Positions 27,204-36,331 of a stretch of DNA of 64,000 bases are shown here, piece by piece. The stretch lies in NCBI RefSeq assembly GCF_006516955.1, contig NZ_VHLG01000010.1, positions 124,001 to 188,000 on the forward strand, read 5' to 3'. Source of the DNA: Martelella alba (GTDB lineage: Bacteria > Pseudomonadota > Alphaproteobacteria > Rhizobiales > Rhizobiaceae). Position 1 is the stretch's first letter; every line of letters starts with the position of its first letter. A model generated the notes under the pieces. That model saw only the letters and a program-made list of their open reading frames with translations. It had not been told where the DNA came from and searched no databases. A program made the position numbers and the translations under genes.

Positions 27204-28184
27204 TTATTTTGCTGCCGAGGCCTTGTAGGTGTCGATGATCGGCCCGGCTTCCGGAACCTTGGCGATGAACTCGTCCCACATGGCATGGCCGCTGTCGGAC
27301 ATGGCCTGGCGCATGCTGGGATCGGCCTCGGTGACGGTAATGCCGTTTTCGACCAGAATTTCAGTCTTGCCCTGATCTTCGGCCGCACTCATGGCCCAGA
27401 ATTCCGGCTCCAGCTTTGCCACCACATCTTCGATCGCCTGCTGCTCGTCAGCACTGAGACTGTTCCAGGCATCAAGGCTGACGGTCACGACATCGGTGGA
27501 AGTCGACCATTGCAGCGGGTTGAAGAAGGACGTCGTATCCCACAGCTTGCCGTCAACGCCCGACGATGTCGATGTTGCGACGCCGTCAATCGTGCCGGCG
27601 GCAAGTGCGGGGACTACGTCGCCCCAGGGCATTTCAAGCGGTGCGGCGCCAAGCTTGGTCAGAAAGGTGAAGCTGGCCGGATTGAAAGCGCGGATACGCT
27701 GGCCCTTGAGTTCCTCATCCGTGGTGATCTTGGTGCGGGAATAAAGCCCAGGTGATGGCCACGGCACATAATAGAGGATCTTCTGGTTATGCTTTTCGGC
27801 AATCTGATCGAAGGCCGGACCGGCCACCTTGAGGAAGGCCGCCATCTCGTCCTGCCCCTGAATCAGATAGGGCAGCGTGTCAATGGCGAGCAGGGGTTCT
27901 TCGCCCGCCTGAAGAAACAGCAGATAATCCGCCATCTGAACGATGCCGCTTTCCACCGCCGCCATGCTTTCGCTGCCGGATACACCGATCGAGCCAGCCG
28001 AAAGAACCGAAATATCCACTTCCCCGTCAGTCGCCTCGCGTACGGCATCAGCAAACTGCTTTGCCGCCTTGGCCTGAAAATTGGTGTCCGGCCAGGGGGT
28101 CGAAAAATCCCAGGTCGCGGCCGATGCAGCCTGTGCAAATGTAAGGGTGAGAGCCCCGGCAGCCAGTGCGTATCTAAAATTCAT
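27204..28184 (-). CDS. TRAP transporter substrate-binding protein (DctP type)
   Basis: A 326-residue periplasmic protein with signal peptide MNFRYALAAGALTLTFAQAASA and DctP features (STPWPDTNFQAKAAKQFADAV, YVPWPSPGLYSRTKITTDEELKGQRIR, MPWGDVVPALAAGTIDGVATS). The conserved arginine that binds a carboxylate is likely the one in GQRIRAFN, so the ligand is probably an organic acid. The ATG at 28184 has AGGAG upstream. It follows the hydantoinase B gene by 13 bases, suggesting the ligand is a hydantoin-derived or N-carbamoyl/oxoproline-type acid. Confidence 0.9.
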   Translation of the reverse strand: MNFRYALAAGALTLTFAQAASAATWDFSTPWPDTNFQAKAAKQFADAVREATDGEVDISVLSAGSIGVSGSESMAAVESGIVQMADYLLFLQAGEEPLLAIDTLPYLIQGQDEMAAFLKVAGPAFDQIAEKHNQKILYYVPWPSPGLYSRTKITTDEELKGQRIRAFNPASFTFLTKLGAAPLEMPWGDVVPALAAGTIDGVATSTSSGVDGKLWDTTSFFNPLQWSTSTDVVTVSLDAWNSLSADEQQAIEDVVAKLEPEFWAMSAAEDQGKTEILVENGITVTEADPSMRQAMSDSGHAMWDEFIAKVPEAGPIIDTYKASAAK

Positions 28185-28197
28185 CTGCTGTCTCCTC

Positions 28198-29892
28198 TTA
28201 TGATTGGCCAGAGCCACCGCCATCCTCTTGGTGGTCCTGAAATGCTTGGTAATAGGTACTCGCCGCCTCTCGGCTGACGAGCCCACGCACAACATCCCGG
28301 TTCAGGAGTTCGGCCGGCCTCTCCGCCGGATTACCGAAACCGCCCCCGCCGGGCGTTCTCAGGATCAGCTCCTCATCGGGGCCGATCGCGTAAAGTCCTT
28401 TGTCGTCAATCACCCGGCCGCCGGAAATTTCGGCATGTCCGGGAAGGCCAGGCAGGCCGCCTGCCCGGCCCGCTGCACCCTTTTTGAGACGTTCAAAGGC
28501 TGCCGCCGACAACTTCAGCGTCTGACCCCGTGAAGAGCGGAGCCTGATTTCCTGGCCAAGTCCGCCGCGATAGCGACCGGGACCGCCGCTATCGGTGGCA
28601 AATTCCTTGGCGGTATAGATCAGCGGCGCCACGGTCTCGGCAATCTCCACAGGAACCGTACCAACCCCGGAGGGGAAGGCCGTTGTCGAAAGACCATCGG
28701 AACCCGGCCGCGCACCCATGCCGCCGAGAGCAACATTGAGCGATGAGAACGCGTCGTCGCCATCCGCCGAAATCGCCAGCACCCAGAGCGCACCGGCACT
28801 TTCGGCAAGGATACGTCCCGGCATGGCGTCCGCCAGGCAGCCGAGCATCAGATCCGGCAAGGCCTGACCGACAACATGACGCGCCGTCACCGGCCAGGGT
28901 CGCTCGGCGCTGACGATCAACCCCTTGGGCGCGGTGATCCGGATCGGCTCCAGCGAGGCGTGGTTATTGGGCACATGCGGCGCTACAGCAACCTTGATAC
29001 CGAAGGAAGCATAGGCCTGGCTGTAGCTCAGCGGGCAGTTAATCCCCTTGGCAATAGCAGGCGCCGAGCCCGCGAGATCGGCCGTAATCGTGCCATCGGC
29101 AATCGTCATCTTGGCCTTGAGCCGGATTGGCGCATCATAGCCATCAAGCTCGACCTCGGCTGAATAGACGCCCTCGGGCAATTTCTCGATTGCCGCTCTG
29201 GTCGCCGCGGCTGAGCGCTCGAAAATGAATGCGGCCAGATGCTCAAGCGAGGAAAGCCGGTATTCACGCATCAGGTCGATCAGCCGCTTGGCGCCTTCGT
29301 CATTACAGCTCATCAGCGACAGGATGTCACCGCGCGCCTCACGCGGGACGCGCGAATTGGTGGCAATGAGATCGAGCAGTTCCTCGTTGAGAGCGCCGCC
29401 GCGGCGCAGCCGGGTCACCGGAACCAGCACGCCCTCCTCAAAGACAGAGCGGGCTTCTGCCGACCAGCCAAGCCCGCCGACATCAACCACATGGCAGGTC
29501 GAGGCGATATAGGCGACAATCGCGCCATCCAGAAAGATCGGCGTGACGACGACAAAGTCGAACACATGGCCGGCGCCGAGCCAGGGATCATTGGTCACCA
29601 GCACATCGCCGTCGACCAGAGAACCCGGCGCGACCTTTTCCAGCATCGCATTGACCGACTTCGCCATCGTGTTCACATGGCCCGGCGTTCCGGTCACGGC
29701 CTGGGCCATCATCCGTCCCTCGGCATCAAAAATACCAGCCGACAGATCCCCTGCCTCGCGGACGATGGCACCGAAGGCGACGCGCAGCAGGGCATTGGCC
29801 TGTTCCTCGCAGACCGAGATCAGCCGGTTCCACATGACATTCATGGCGATGATTTCGGCATCGCCTAGTCCGGTTTTCACAACGTCGCTCAT
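28198..29892 (-). CDS. hyuB: Hydantoinase B/oxoprolinase beta subunit
   Basis: A 564-residue protein of the HyuB family, beginning MSDVVKTGLGDAEIIAMNVMWNRLISVCEEQANALLR. Typical motifs are DPWLGAGHVFDFVVVTPIF, HVVDVGG and the glycine-rich end SGGPGRYRGGLGQEIRLRS and RTPGGGGFGNP. With HyuA it forms an ATP-dependent hydrolase for hydantoins, 5-oxoproline or related cyclic amides. The start ATG 29892 overlaps the HyuA stop by four bases. Confidence 0.9.
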   Translation of the reverse strand: MSDVVKTGLGDAEIIAMNVMWNRLISVCEEQANALLRVAFGAIVREAGDLSAGIFDAEGRMMAQAVTGTPGHVNTMAKSVNAMLEKVAPGSLVDGDVLVTNDPWLGAGHVFDFVVVTPIFLDGAIVAYIASTCHVVDVGGLGWSAEARSVFEEGVLVPVTRLRRGGALNEELLDLIATNSRVPREARGDILSLMSCNDEGAKRLIDLMREYRLSSLEHLAAFIFERSAAATRAAIEKLPEGVYSAEVELDGYDAPIRLKAKMTIADGTITADLAGSAPAIAKGINCPLSYSQAYASFGIKVAVAPHVPNNHASLEPIRITAPKGLIVSAERPWPVTARHVVGQALPDLMLGCLADAMPGRILAESAGALWVLAISADGDDAFSSLNVALGGMGARPGSDGLSTTAFPSGVGTVPVEIAETVAPLIYTAKEFATDSGGPGRYRGGLGQEIRLRSSRGQTLKLSAAAFERLKKGAAGRAGGLPGLPGHAEISGGRVIDDKGLYAIGPDEELILRTPGGGGFGNPAERPAELLNRDVVRGLVSREAASTYYQAFQDHQEDGGGSGQS

Positions 29893-31964
29893 GCCGCACC
29901 TCCGCGTGTCATGACGATATGTCCCACGGGATGGACTATCGCCGTCCATCCGGCAGGACCATAGGTCGTGGTCTGCTCTTCGGTAATGAGAAAGGGACCA
30001 TCAAACTTTTTGCCTGCGGCAGCGGCCTGACGCGCGAAGCGGCTGGCGACAACGCGCTCACCGGAAGACGGGTCAAATACCGATGCCGGTTCCAGAGCCG
30101 CAGCGTTTCCGCCCTCCCCCGGCGGAGCAGGCGTCAAAGCCTGTTCGGGACCAGTCAGGGAAAGGATCAGGGCGACCAGCTCCACCGCATTGTCCCGCAT
30201 CTTCGTGCCGTAAATATCGTGGTAGCTGGCAATGAAGCGCGCCTTCATCGCGTCAATATCGTCCTTGGAGGAAACCAGGCCATCCAGCGCGATCTTCAGC
30301 GCATGGCCCTGGCCTTCATAACGCAGCTCCGCCGAAAGCATCGTATGAGCCGCCTGCCCCGCACCCAGCGCCGGGCGCACAACGGCTGACGCCTCATCTG
30401 CCATGGCCTGCTGCAAGGTCTGGATGGCATCAAGATCGATGCGGTCTGTCAGCGTCAGCACCGAGCGGGCCACCTCATAGGCTACCGGCGCACTCAAAAA
30501 ACCGACCGCCGACCCGACACCGGCCAGCGCAGGGATGACGATGCGGCTGATGCCGAGCTTCTCGGCAAGGCGGGCAGCATGCAGCGGCCCTGCTCCCCCG
30601 GAGGCCATCAGCGTGTAGCGCGTGACATCCTTGCCCTGTTCGATGGCGTGAACACGGGCAGCATTTGCCATGGCTTCCTCGCCCATTTCGGCAATGCCAG
30701 CCGCCGCCCATTCCGGCGAGGAAAGGCCAAGCGGCTCTGCGACATTGCGGGTGATTGCCTCAAGCGCGAGATCAGGGCGCAGCGTCATCGTGCCCCCGGC
30801 AAAGCCGTCCGGAGACAGTTTGCCAAGCACGACATTGGCATCCGTGATCGTCGGCATGGTGCCGCCGAGCCCATAGCTGGCCGGTCCGGGAACCGAGCCT
30901 GCACTTTGCGGGCCGACGGCAAGCCGGCCGAGCGCATCGCGCCTGGCGATAGAACCGCCGCCCGCACCGATCTCGACCAGTTCGGTCGTCGGAATGCGCA
31001 CCGGCAGACCGCTGCCCTTGATATCGCGCCAGGCCCGCGCGATCTCGAAACGTCGCGCCGTTGCCGGTGTTGCATCCTCAAGAAAGCAGATCTTGGCAGT
31101 GGTACCGCCCATGTCAAAGGCCAGCATCCGGTCAATCCCGACCTCGCGCGAGACCCGGACGCCCAGCGCGACACCGCCTGCGGGGCCACTTTCCACCAGC
31201 CGGATCGGCACTTTTTTCGCCTGCTCCAGACTGGTGAGCCCGCCGCCGGAAAGCATCAGCATGAACTCACCGGCGAAGCCGCGTGCCCGCAATTCATCGT
31301 CGAAACGCTGCAGATAGCGGGACATGAGCGGGCGCACATATGCATTGGCAACCACGGTGGAAAAGCGCTCATATTCGCGGATTTCCGGCGAAACCTCGGC
31401 GCTGAGGCAGAACGTGACCGAAGGATCAAGCCGGGCCCGCAGCCATTCGGCGACCTGATGTTCATGGCTGGAATTAACAGTCGAATGCAGGAAGCCGATG
31501 GCAACCGCCTCGACCTTTTCCTTGCGCAGGACCTCAGCAATGGCGTCAATTTCCGCCTCGTCAGGCGCGCTCAGCACATTCCCATGCGCATCGATGCGTT
31601 CTGAGACGGTCAGCCGCAATTCGCGCGGCACAAGCGGCTCCGGCAGCTGAATATCGGTATCATACTGATCGAAACGGCGTTCATAGGCCATTTCCAATAT
31701 GTCGCGAAAACCGCGGGTGGTCACCAAGGCTGTCTTTGCGCCTCGCCGCTCGATCAGCGCATTGGTGGCAAGTGTGGTTCCGTGGATCACGGTGCCAATG
31801 GCATCGAAATCAAGTTCATTGCGGGCAAGCAGAGCCGCACCGCCGTCAATCGCAGCCCGTTCGGGCGCATCAGGGGTCGTCAGAACCTTGAGCGAGGTCA
31901 GCGCATCGGCTTCAAGCACGACGTCGGTGAAGGTTCCGCCAATATCTATCGCAAGTCTCAACAT
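29889..31964 (-). CDS. hyuA: Hydantoinase A/oxoprolinase alpha subunit
   Basis: A 691-residue protein of the HyuA family. The acetate-kinase-like fold begins LAIDIGGTFTDVV (phosphate 1), with HGTTLATNALIERRGAKTALVTTRGFRD and the second phosphate motif LAFDMGGTTAKICF. It is the ATP-using subunit that pairs with HyuB. It is the first gene of the hyuAB-TRAP-GntR operon. No ribosome site precedes the ATG, and a plausible promoter would start transcription at about the ATG itself. Confidence 0.92.
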   Translation of the reverse strand: MLRLAIDIGGTFTDVVLEADALTSLKVLTTPDAPERAAIDGGAALLARNELDFDAIGTVIHGTTLATNALIERRGAKTALVTTRGFRDILEMAYERRFDQYDTDIQLPEPLVPRELRLTVSERIDAHGNVLSAPDEAEIDAIAEVLRKEKVEAVAIGFLHSTVNSSHEHQVAEWLRARLDPSVTFCLSAEVSPEIREYERFSTVVANAYVRPLMSRYLQRFDDELRARGFAGEFMLMLSGGGLTSLEQAKKVPIRLVESGPAGGVALGVRVSREVGIDRMLAFDMGGTTAKICFLEDATPATARRFEIARAWRDIKGSGLPVRIPTTELVEIGAGGGSIARRDALGRLAVGPQSAGSVPGPASYGLGGTMPTITDANVVLGKLSPDGFAGGTMTLRPDLALEAITRNVAEPLGLSSPEWAAAGIAEMGEEAMANAARVHAIEQGKDVTRYTLMASGGAGPLHAARLAEKLGISRIVIPALAGVGSAVGFLSAPVAYEVARSVLTLTDRIDLDAIQTLQQAMADEASAVVRPALGAGQAAHTMLSAELRYEGQGHALKIALDGLVSSKDDIDAMKARFIASYHDIYGTKMRDNAVELVALILSLTGPEQALTPAPPGEGGNAAALEPASVFDPSSGERVVASRFARQAAAAGKKFDGPFLITEEQTTTYGPAGWTAIVHPVGHIVMTRGGAA

Positions 31965-32288
31965 ACTTTTAATAGTTCGTACTTTTGGAAAAAGGTCAAC
32001 ATATATTCGTAGGTAACCACAACCGATGCGCGTTAATATTCGACTTTATAGCGCGCTGTAATACCAAGGAAAAGCATTTTCCCGGCACGGTCCGGCGATC
32101 CCAAGTGACGGGCTGACCCTCAGATGAGGTTAGCCCGCAACGCTCCAGACAAGCATGTCAGCGAAAAATTGATGATCGTCAGCCCTCTTGCATCTTTGTT
32201 ACGTATAGGTAATGTTAAAGCTCTATAGGTTTTCTTTTGGACTCTTGTAGATACTACATAACGTATCGTGATCAGGGAGGAGTGAGCG
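31965..32288. promoter_or_regulatory. Divergent region between hyuA operon and FadL porin
   Basis: 324 bases without a gene. On the minus strand TTGACC (31999-31994) lies 17-19 bases from an ACTATTAA stretch just before hyuA. Two TACTTTT copies (starting at 31964 and 31980) sit there and could be regulator sites. On the plus strand TTGGAC is followed by AT-rich sequence before the porin ribosome site AGGGAGGAG. Confidence 0.45.
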
Positions 32289-33587
32289 ATGCAGATTTTG
32301 GCGCGGGGGGCGACGTCCCTCGCATTCTCAGCTTTACTAACTGCAATGATGGCAGGAACGGCTTTTGCCGGCGCCTTTGCCTTGCGTGAGCAGGGTGCTG
32401 CCGGCCAGGGACAGGCTTTTGCCGGCGCTGCCGCAGGAAGTGCCTTTGTCGGTTCCATGTACTGGAACCCGGCAACCATGACGGATCTTGACGGGCTGCA
32501 ATTCCAGCTCGACCTGACTGCAATTCTGCCCTATGCCGACATCACCCCGGAAAAGGGAACCAGCCCGACGCTGCTCGGGCTTGGTGGCACCGGCTCGACC
32601 GGCGACATTGCCATTGATGCCGTTCTGCCCACCGGCTATGTCAGCTATCAGCTGAATGACCGGGTCTGGCTCGGCCTGGCACTCAACTCACCTTTCGGGC
32701 TGACGACCAAGAACCCGTTCAACTATGCCGGGCAGATCTATGCCCGCACCTCGGAAGTGCGCAGCTATGACATCAACCCGACCATCGCCATCAAGGTCAA
32801 TGACTGGCTGTCGCTCGGCGCAGGGATTGAAGCGCTTTATTTCAAAACCCGGCTGACCCAGGCGATGAGCCCCTATCCAGATGCAGCAACAGCCTCGCTT
32901 GAGGGTGATGACTGGGGCATCGGCTATACGCTCGGCTTTACCTTGAAGCCCAGCGACAGCACCGAGATCGGCGTCGGCTACCGCTCTTCTGTCAATCTCG
33001 GCCTTTCCGGCGATCTGGCGCTTGGCGCCGCCAAGACGCCGCTTCCCGCCGGGACGTATGGCATTGATGCAACCTTGCACACGCCGGACCAGATCACCGT
33101 CGGGCTGAAGCAGAAAGTCACGGACAAGCTGACCGTGAATGCCGGGTTCGAATGGACCAACTGGAGCCGGTTCGGCACCATTCCGGTCTATGGCAATACC
33201 GGCATGACCAATGGCATGAAGCTGACCGAGCTCGCCTTCGAATATCAGGACGGCTATTACGTGGCGCTCGGTGCTGAATATCAGTGGACCGATCAGTTCA
33301 CCATTCGCGGCGGGCTCGGTTATGAATGGTCGCCAATCACCACCACCAATCGCGACCTCAGGCTTCCCGATAGCGACCGTATCCATGCAGCGCTTGGCGG
33401 CACCTATCAGATCAACAACAGCCTGGCACTCGACATGGCCTATGAGCACATCTTTCCGGTCGGCAATGGTGACATCTCGATCACCAGCGGCAATCCGCAT
33501 TATGTGACGGGCCTGCCCTTCACCGGCAGCGTCACATCGGATGTGAACATCGTCTCGATTGGCCTGCGCTATCGCTTCGGCGGCTAA
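32289..33587 (+). CDS. Outer-membrane FadL/TodX-family channel
   Basis: A 432-residue outer-membrane beta-barrel with signal peptide ending GTAFA and the family N-terminus GAFALREQGAAGQGQAFAGAAAG, followed by SMYWNPATMT. The C-terminal residue is GG after IGLRYRF, with the Tyr-Arg-Phe end of many barrels. FadL-type channels take up long-chain fatty acids or hydrophobic compounds. The ribosome site is GGGAGGAG. Its neighbours give no specific substrate. Confidence 0.92.
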   Translation: MQILARGATSLAFSALLTAMMAGTAFAGAFALREQGAAGQGQAFAGAAAGSAFVGSMYWNPATMTDLDGLQFQLDLTAILPYADITPEKGTSPTLLGLGGTGSTGDIAIDAVLPTGYVSYQLNDRVWLGLALNSPFGLTTKNPFNYAGQIYARTSEVRSYDINPTIAIKVNDWLSLGAGIEALYFKTRLTQAMSPYPDAATASLEGDDWGIGYTLGFTLKPSDSTEIGVGYRSSVNLGLSGDLALGAAKTPLPAGTYGIDATLHTPDQITVGLKQKVTDKLTVNAGFEWTNWSRFGTIPVYGNTGMTNGMKLTELAFEYQDGYYVALGAEYQWTDQFTIRGGLGYEWSPITTTNRDLRLPDSDRIHAALGGTYQINNSLALDMAYEHIFPVGNGDISITSGNPHYVTGLPFTGSVTSDVNIVSIGLRYRFGG

Positions 33588-33679
33588 AAGCCGGGCGAAA
33601 GCTGCAATCTGGCCAGATAGATGACCTGCCCGGTCCGCAACCCAATGCGGGCCGGTTTCAAGCCAATCGGGAGGATGGA

Positions 33680-34093
33680 ATGAAACGGAATAGCAGACGG
33701 ACACTCATCGCGGCGCTTGTCGTCGCCTGTATGGCGGCCCCGGCACTGGCCGCTTCGCCGGAAGGCACGTGGCTCACCCAGAGCGGCAAGACAAAGGTGA
33801 CGATTGCGCCCTGCGAGGCCGCGCTTTGCGGCACGATTGTCTGGCTCGCAATGCCGGGCAAGGACGCGAAAAACCCGAAGGCCGGTGCCAGAGATCGTGA
33901 TCTTGTCGGATCCCAGATGATCTACGCCATGCAGCCGGACGGTGAAGGCTGGAAGGGCAAGCTCTACGACTACGAGAACGGCAAGACCTATACCGGAAAG
34001 ATATCCTTGACGGGCGATGGCGGACTGAAACTCTCCGGCTGCATTCTCGGCGGTGCGCTTTGCCGAAGCCAGATCTGGACCCGCGCGCAATAG
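33680..34093 (+). CDS. DUF2147 secreted protein
   Basis: A 137-residue exported protein with a signal peptide ending ALA and the DUF2147 pattern: PEGTWLTQSGKTKVTIAPCEAALCGTIVWL, then LYDYENGKTYTGKISL, and CILGGALCRSQIWTR with paired cysteines. The family is predicted to be a small beta-barrel of unknown role. ATG 33680 follows GGGAGG. Monocistronic by spacing. Confidence 0.85.
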   Translation: MKRNSRRTLIAALVVACMAAPALAASPEGTWLTQSGKTKVTIAPCEAALCGTIVWLAMPGKDAKNPKAGARDRDLVGSQMIYAMQPDGEGWKGKLYDYENGKTYTGKISLTGDGGLKLSGCILGGALCRSQIWTRAQ

Positions 34094-34162
34094 CAAACTG
34101 CCGCTTGCCCACTTGCATCACGCTGCCTATCCTGTCGAAAAAACGGTCAGGGAGACAAAATC

Positions 34163-34801
34163 ATGCGCGCTGAATTTTACGCCGCGGCGATGCTGCTGGT
34201 TGCGGCTAGCCCGGCCCTGGCCGCCGAGGCAGATCTTGATCAGGCGCGCGCCATGGTCATGGCCGCCCTGCCGGAAGACTGCGACGCCACCCTTGCCGAC
34301 CGGCTCGACGGCATTGCCAATGAAACCTACGCCGTGACCTGGCCGGAAACGGAATATGACGGCACGCCCGTTAAACGGCATGGCACATTATTCGAGATCC
34401 CCTGCTCACTCGGCGCCTATAATCTTGGCTACGCCTATGTCTTCGCTCCCGAAGACGATTTCTTGCCGATGGCGATCGTCAGCTTCGCCACCCCCGATTT
34501 CGTTCTCGATTATGCCGACGACACGGACACGACGCTTCTCCAAGACCCCGTCGTAACCGGCCTTGCCAGCGAAATGCTGCTGATCAACCCGCGCTTCGAC
34601 CCCGAGACCAATACGATCACGAGCTTTTCGAAATGGCGTGGTCTGGGCGACGCCTGGGATTCTGGCGAATGGACCATCGACAGGGGGCGGTTCGTGCTGA
34701 AGCGCTATGTGATCGATCCCATCTACGAGGCCAATCTCGAAGCGCCTAAGACAATCGAAGGCCAGCAGGAATTCGTACTGTATCAGGCTGAGACCCGTTA
34801 G
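34163..34801 (+). CDS. DUF1176-family secreted protein
   Basis: A 212-residue exported protein with signal peptide MRAEFYAAAMLLVAASPALA. The motifs DCDA near residue 40, IPCSLGAYNLGYAYVF and ITSFSKWRGLGDAWDSGEW fit DUF1176, whose function is unknown. Two cysteines could form a disulfide in the periplasm. Ribosome site GGGAGA precedes the ATG. Confidence 0.72.
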   Translation: MRAEFYAAAMLLVAASPALAAEADLDQARAMVMAALPEDCDATLADRLDGIANETYAVTWPETEYDGTPVKRHGTLFEIPCSLGAYNLGYAYVFAPEDDFLPMAIVSFATPDFVLDYADDTDTTLLQDPVVTGLASEMLLINPRFDPETNTITSFSKWRGLGDAWDSGEWTIDRGRFVLKRYVIDPIYEANLEAPKTIEGQQEFVLYQAETR

Positions 34802-34830
34802 GGCGCCTTTCTCCAAAAAAGAAAAGCGGA

Positions 34831-36009
34831 CTAAACTGCGGTTTCCAGTTTCACATGGTTCGGCACGTTCTTCTTATGACTGCTCGGCGGACGATAAGCA
34901 TTCTCCGCAACCTGGTTATATTGCCGTGCAATATCCGCCCTGTTTTGCGCCTCCAAACCCGCCTGCCGTTCGGCAGCAAGCTTCGACTGATCTTCGAGAA
35001 AGCCATCACCTTCTCGGGCAGATGACGCCATTCTAAAGTCCCAGTGACTTCCACCCAGACCTTTCTTGACCATCAGGATAGACAGGTCCGGGTTCACAGA
35101 CCGCAGCTTCTCCGCCGTGAGCCAGCAATCCGAAAGATAAACCCTGGTTGCAATATCCTTGTTCCACTCCTCAGTCCCGAAGCGTTGCTTCCTATCCTCT
35201 TTTGATTGGCCAGCAAATCCGCGATATATCCTGTCTCGCTGCCACTCGTTCGGGTTGATAACGATAGCATTGACTTTAATGGGGCGACTGACCCCCATAC
35301 CCTTATAGACGTTTACATCGGGTCGTCCTATCGCGATCAACTCGTTATATCTCATCGTTTTCTCGAGGACCTGTTTCGGCGAGGCAACATCGGTCAGCGT
35401 CGTCACGCCTTTATTTTGTTTCTCCACTGGACCCTTGAGGGAAATGTCATTGAGCGTTGCTTTTGCCAGAAGCCCCGCCCGTTTCGCGCGAATTTTTGCG
35501 GGCTCCCTGGACTTGCCGTGAGAATCCACATATTTCTGCTGCGGCTGCGCGCCAGCATGGTTCGCAAACCAGACATCTGCGTGGTGGGCGCCCAGGATAT
35601 TCTGGGCTGGAACAGACAATGAGAACCCGACCTCGGCAAGCGTTCCCGGATTCTCCTTGGTTTTCTTGTGCGGATCAAGCAAAGAGCAACTGACGGCATC
35701 CCAGCTGCTGATCAGCTTTTGGAAGTTCTTATGATACACCGCGCTGCCCTCCTCGGGACTATGGCGGATCATATGAACAATATTGATATTGTCATATTCC
35801 TTGAAATGTCTGTTGCCTGCGGGATCTTTTTTGGCTGCGGCAAGCGCCGTGTACCGGCTATTGGCACGCAGCTTGTCCCATTCGGAGAGGTTATGCGCCT
35901 TGTTTCTGGTCAAGGAGAAATCATTCGGGCAACCGCCATTCTGCTTCTCACGATCAGCAATACACTTCGCTATTCCTGCGTCATTCAACGTTTTAATTGC
36001 TAATGGCAT
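34831..36009 (-). CDS. Orphan protein, candidate secreted effector
   Basis: A 392-residue protein with no signal peptide, no membrane segment and no family I recognise. Base composition is visibly more AT-rich than its neighbours. The start at 36009 has AAAGGAA upstream; the longer frame to 36102 begins with vector-like unsupported residues. Distinct blocks include NIVHMIRHSPEEGSAVYHKNFQKLI, NILGAHHADVWFANHAG, and IGRPDVNVYKGMG with YLSDCWLTAEKLRSVNPDLSIL. The His/Asp-rich segment looks enzymatic, but I cannot assign an activity. It is alone, on the opposite strand to its upstream neighbour. A transferred host-interaction or toxin-like gene is inference. Confidence 0.7.
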   Translation of the reverse strand: MPLAIKTLNDAGIAKCIADREKQNGGCPNDFSLTRNKAHNLSEWDKLRANSRYTALAAAKKDPAGNRHFKEYDNINIVHMIRHSPEEGSAVYHKNFQKLISSWDAVSCSLLDPHKKTKENPGTLAEVGFSLSVPAQNILGAHHADVWFANHAGAQPQQKYVDSHGKSREPAKIRAKRAGLLAKATLNDISLKGPVEKQNKGVTTLTDVASPKQVLEKTMRYNELIAIGRPDVNVYKGMGVSRPIKVNAIVINPNEWQRDRIYRGFAGQSKEDRKQRFGTEEWNKDIATRVYLSDCWLTAEKLRSVNPDLSILMVKKGLGGSHWDFRMASSAREGDGFLEDQSKLAAERQAGLEAQNRADIARQYNQVAENAYRPPSSHKKNVPNHVKLETAV

Positions 36010-36331
36010 TTTCGGTTCCTTTCGTTTGAGGGAGAGCGAAAAGGACGACGGCAGTTCATAGGCAAAGCACGCCCGTACCCAGGAGAGCCATTTGCCTCCC
36101 AAGATATTGATCGAATATATGTCTCGCTCTATACCGAAAACTATTCAAAACTATTGTTAAGCAAAAAGCGCATATATCTATATCTATACTTTTTCTCATT
36201 AATATTTGGAAACATTTCACGTCAGGATGAGATGGCCATCGGCTGAGGGCAGGCGTGAAGGCGCCGTGCAAGCCGGATTACCGAACGCACAGAAAAGACA
36301 GGGAATAGATGGCGATGTTGCAGCTTTTAAA
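36010..36331. promoter_or_regulatory. AT-rich upstream region of the orphan gene
   Basis: 322 bases with no gene. Bases 36110-36220 are very AT-rich, unlike the rest of the window, and should hold the promoter of the leftward orphan gene. I could not find a rhizobial tts box or any other known secretion-regulator box. The right end is the 3' flank of rhaK. Confidence 0.45.
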
